Positions 30,850-31,997 of a stretch of DNA of 31,997 bases are shown here, one piece after another. Where the stretch lies: assembly GCA_002793355.1 (NCBI GenBank), contig PFQB01000120.1, positions 1 to 31,997 on the forward strand, written 5' to 3'. The notes under the pieces are model-generated. The model was not told the origin of the DNA, ran no database searches, and saw nothing but the letters and a program-made list of their open reading frames with translations. The translations under genes and the position numbers were made by a program. The stretch is from Candidatus Dojkabacteria bacterium CG_4_10_14_0_2_um_filter_Dojkabacteria_WS6_41_15 (GTDB taxonomy: Bacteria; Patescibacteriota; Dojkabacteria; GCA-002793355). Position 1 is the stretch's first letter; every line of letters begins with the position of its first letter.

Positions 30850-31776
30850 TTACGTGTTTTTATAGTGCCAGATCAAGTCTTGTAACTTGAATGCTGGAAG
30901 TCTCGCTGAATCGTGAAAAAACCGTACTGGCTGTGTCGAGCAAAATATTTCGCAGAGTTCGATTGGAAAAACTGGCTTTGAGACTTTATGTTTTTTCAAT
31001 AAATCTTTAATCGTGGAGATATTTGCAAGCGGAACCTCGAAATGTGTTATTCTTTCTAGCGTAATATCTCCCGTAAATCGTGTTTCAAACATGCCAATGA
31101 TTGGGTTTATCTTTGCTTGCCCAATATCTGTCCCGTCAATCCCAATGAGTATGCCGTAATTATTGTCGATGGTTGACTCGCATTCCCCCATTATTTTTAG
31201 TAAATCTGTAAACGCATTCCCTTTACTTCTTACAGTGTTATTTATCGTCCTAACCCAATCTTGGCCTTTTGTTGCATATCTTGTTTTATCAAATGCTGCA
31301 ACAACACCTTTGTACAGCGCAAATAAGGGCGTAGAGAGTAGTGTGTAGTAGAAAAAATAGTTTATTATCTGCTTTCGTTTTGCATAGGTAATTTCTATAT
31401 GCTCCCCGTTTGCTTCGTGTAATTCTGCATATATTCGTGCATACATTCTCCACTCCGTGGTCGAAATGCTAGAAGCATAGCGACCGTTGACCTTTACCCA
31501 TGGATCATCGTGGACTTTAAGTCCGTTCTCAGTGAGGATACGCTCGAATACGTCGATTAATTCATCAGTGTTTACTACATCGTACTTTGATTGTCCGTCT
31601 GTGTCGTAATGATACCTACCTGTGCCATGCCAATGTGTTGCATTTTTGTAACAATCCTCAATTTGGGGCGATAGCTCTTTATATTGATCAAGTAAAGATG
31701 CAGGTATTACCTTTCTATTCCACTCTTGATTTGCTTTCCGAGTGAAGTTATCAAACAACAATTGTCTAAGGAACAT
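30850..31776 (-). CDS. Candidate ADP-ribosyltransferase-fold protein (PARP/Tpt1-like), family unknown
   Basis: The frame is open from 31833, but TACAAT lies 6 nt before ATG 31774-31776, so 308 aa is preferred. Near residue 50 it has THWHGTGRY, then DVFERILTENGLKVHDDPW and YASSISTTEWRMYARIYAE. This order, a HGT motif, an (I/L)L..NGL turn and an S-S-x-S...YA segment, recalls the H-Y-E type ART core of PARP and Tpt1 proteins. A later FETRFTGDITLERITHFEVP is placed like the final strand with the Glu. No database match can be made here. Between these is a hydrophobic stretch (YFFYYTLLSTPLFALY), perhaps membrane-associated. It lies next to the IS. Confidence 0.45.
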   Translation of the reverse strand: MFLRQLLFDNFTRKANQEWNRKVIPASLLDQYKELSPQIEDCYKNATHWHGTGRYHYDTDGQSKYDVVNTDELIDVFERILTENGLKVHDDPWVKVNGRYASSISTTEWRMYARIYAELHEANGEHIEITYAKRKQIINYFFYYTLLSTPLFALYKGVVAAFDKTRYATKGQDWVRTINNTVRSKGNAFTDLLKIMGECESTIDNNYGILIGIDGTDIGQAKINPIIGMFETRFTGDITLERITHFEVPLANISTIKDLLKKHKVSKPVFPIELCEIFCSTQPVRFFHDSARLPAFKLQDLIWHYKNT

Positions 31777-31782
31777 GATGGT

Positions 31783-31788
31783 ATTGTA
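31783..31788 (-). promoter_or_regulatory. -10 element (TACAAT) of the ART-like gene
   Basis: TACAAT followed by ACCATC and ATG 31776 (6-nt spacing). It decides against the two upstream in-frame Met codons. Confidence 0.5.
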
Positions 31789-31889
31789 CATTGGGAGGAA
31801 AATAGGGAAAAGAGGGATTCTTGCAGAACACAAACTGGGGATTGAAGATTAGGATTGGCTTTTGATGGGGATATTGTGTGATAAAAGAG

Positions 31890-31895
31890 TATAAT
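31890..31895 (+). promoter_or_regulatory. -10 element (TATAAT) before a small edge ORF
   Basis: TATAAT followed by TACAAT and ATG 31902 (6-nt spacing). Confidence 0.5.
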
Positions 31896-31901
31896 TACAA
31901 T

Positions 31902-31976
31902 ATGTCAGAAGAATACTCAGGTGAGAAGAAAATAGGGGAATTGTCAAGTACCCGTTTTTTTAAGACACTTTTCTAG
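31902..31976 (+). CDS. Tiny 24-aa ORF at the window edge, or 5' end of a frameshifted gene
   Basis: MSEEYSGEKKIGELSSTRFFKTLF then TAG. It is preceded by a -10 at the leaderless spacing seen for other real genes. A run of seven T (31955-31961) precedes the stop by five codons; a one-base change there opens a frame to the window end. It may therefore be the start of a longer gene broken in this strain, or of one carrying a sequence error. Too short to assign. Confidence 0.3.
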   Translation: MSEEYSGEKKIGELSSTRFFKTLF

Positions 31977-31997
31977 ATACTGTTTGGGTGCCATACC

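Noticed and set aside
1..31997. CRISPR array, prophage or classical defence island
   Set aside because: No regularly spaced direct repeats, Cas proteins, phage structural genes or restriction enzymes were seen.

Overview
The window is about 32 kb of a moderately AT-rich bacterial chromosome with tightly packed, mostly minus-strand genes. Several things suggest a small-genome lineage such as the Candidate Phyla Radiation (Patescibacteria), possibly Microgenomates-like. Genes often overlap by 4 bp, Shine-Dalgarno sites are essentially absent, both tRNA genes lack an encoded CCA, many secreted proteins are unfamiliar, and several enzyme families are divergent. This placement is an inference, because no rRNA or universal single-copy marker set is present. 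UGA is used as a stop (for example at 6435 and 11879), so the standard bacterial code applies here.

Layout. 1-3580: partial tsaE, an anchored Thr/Pro-rich protein, a stem-loop-rich spacer, a NYN-domain protein and an ABC-F ATPase. 3654-7448: a PyrD-like flavoprotein, a divergent methyltransferase gene, and a coupled pair of a double-Nudix protein and an SDR that has lost its catalytic residues. 7544-8729: tRNA-Val, a pentapeptide-repeat protein and a zinc-ribbon protein. 8925-16000: a likely operon of a large secreted M23 peptidase, a membrane-anchored protein and SecA. 16047-19745: an operon for glycosyltransferase, polyprenyl-phosphate sugar transferase, DgkA-type lipid kinase and TrmD. 19786-20807: a small helical protein, a gene split by an in-frame TAA, and tRNA-Gly. 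20894-26701: a plus-strand coiled-coil protein facing an operon of YggT, a cupin (sugar isomerase-like) and three membrane-anchored envelope proteins, then a YhaM-type exoribonuclease. 26836-31976: accessory genes (AlkD-like repair protein, VanX-like dipeptidase, SurE, GNAT), a complete ~1.1-kb insertion sequence, a candidate ADP-ribosyltransferase-fold protein and a tiny ORF at the edge.

The strongest genome-scale signal is transcriptional. At least twelve genes carry a TAYAAT-like -10 hexamer only 5-7 nt before the start codon, so their mRNAs should be leaderless. A CTT/CCTT element often lies between the hexamer and ATG. Downstream genes in operons start by ATGA stop/start overlap without Shine-Dalgarno sites. 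The ABC-F gene is an exception, with a predicted leader of roughly 60 nt.

Much of the window serves the cell surface: glycan-lipid carrier chemistry, peptidoglycan hydrolysis, protein export and anchored surface proteins. The most notable oddities are the gene interrupted by one TAA, the IS whose transposase frame runs out through its own terminal repeat into the next gene, the SDR and PyrD homologues with altered active sites, the ART-like protein next to the IS, and stop-codon-rich palindromic repeats at gene ends.
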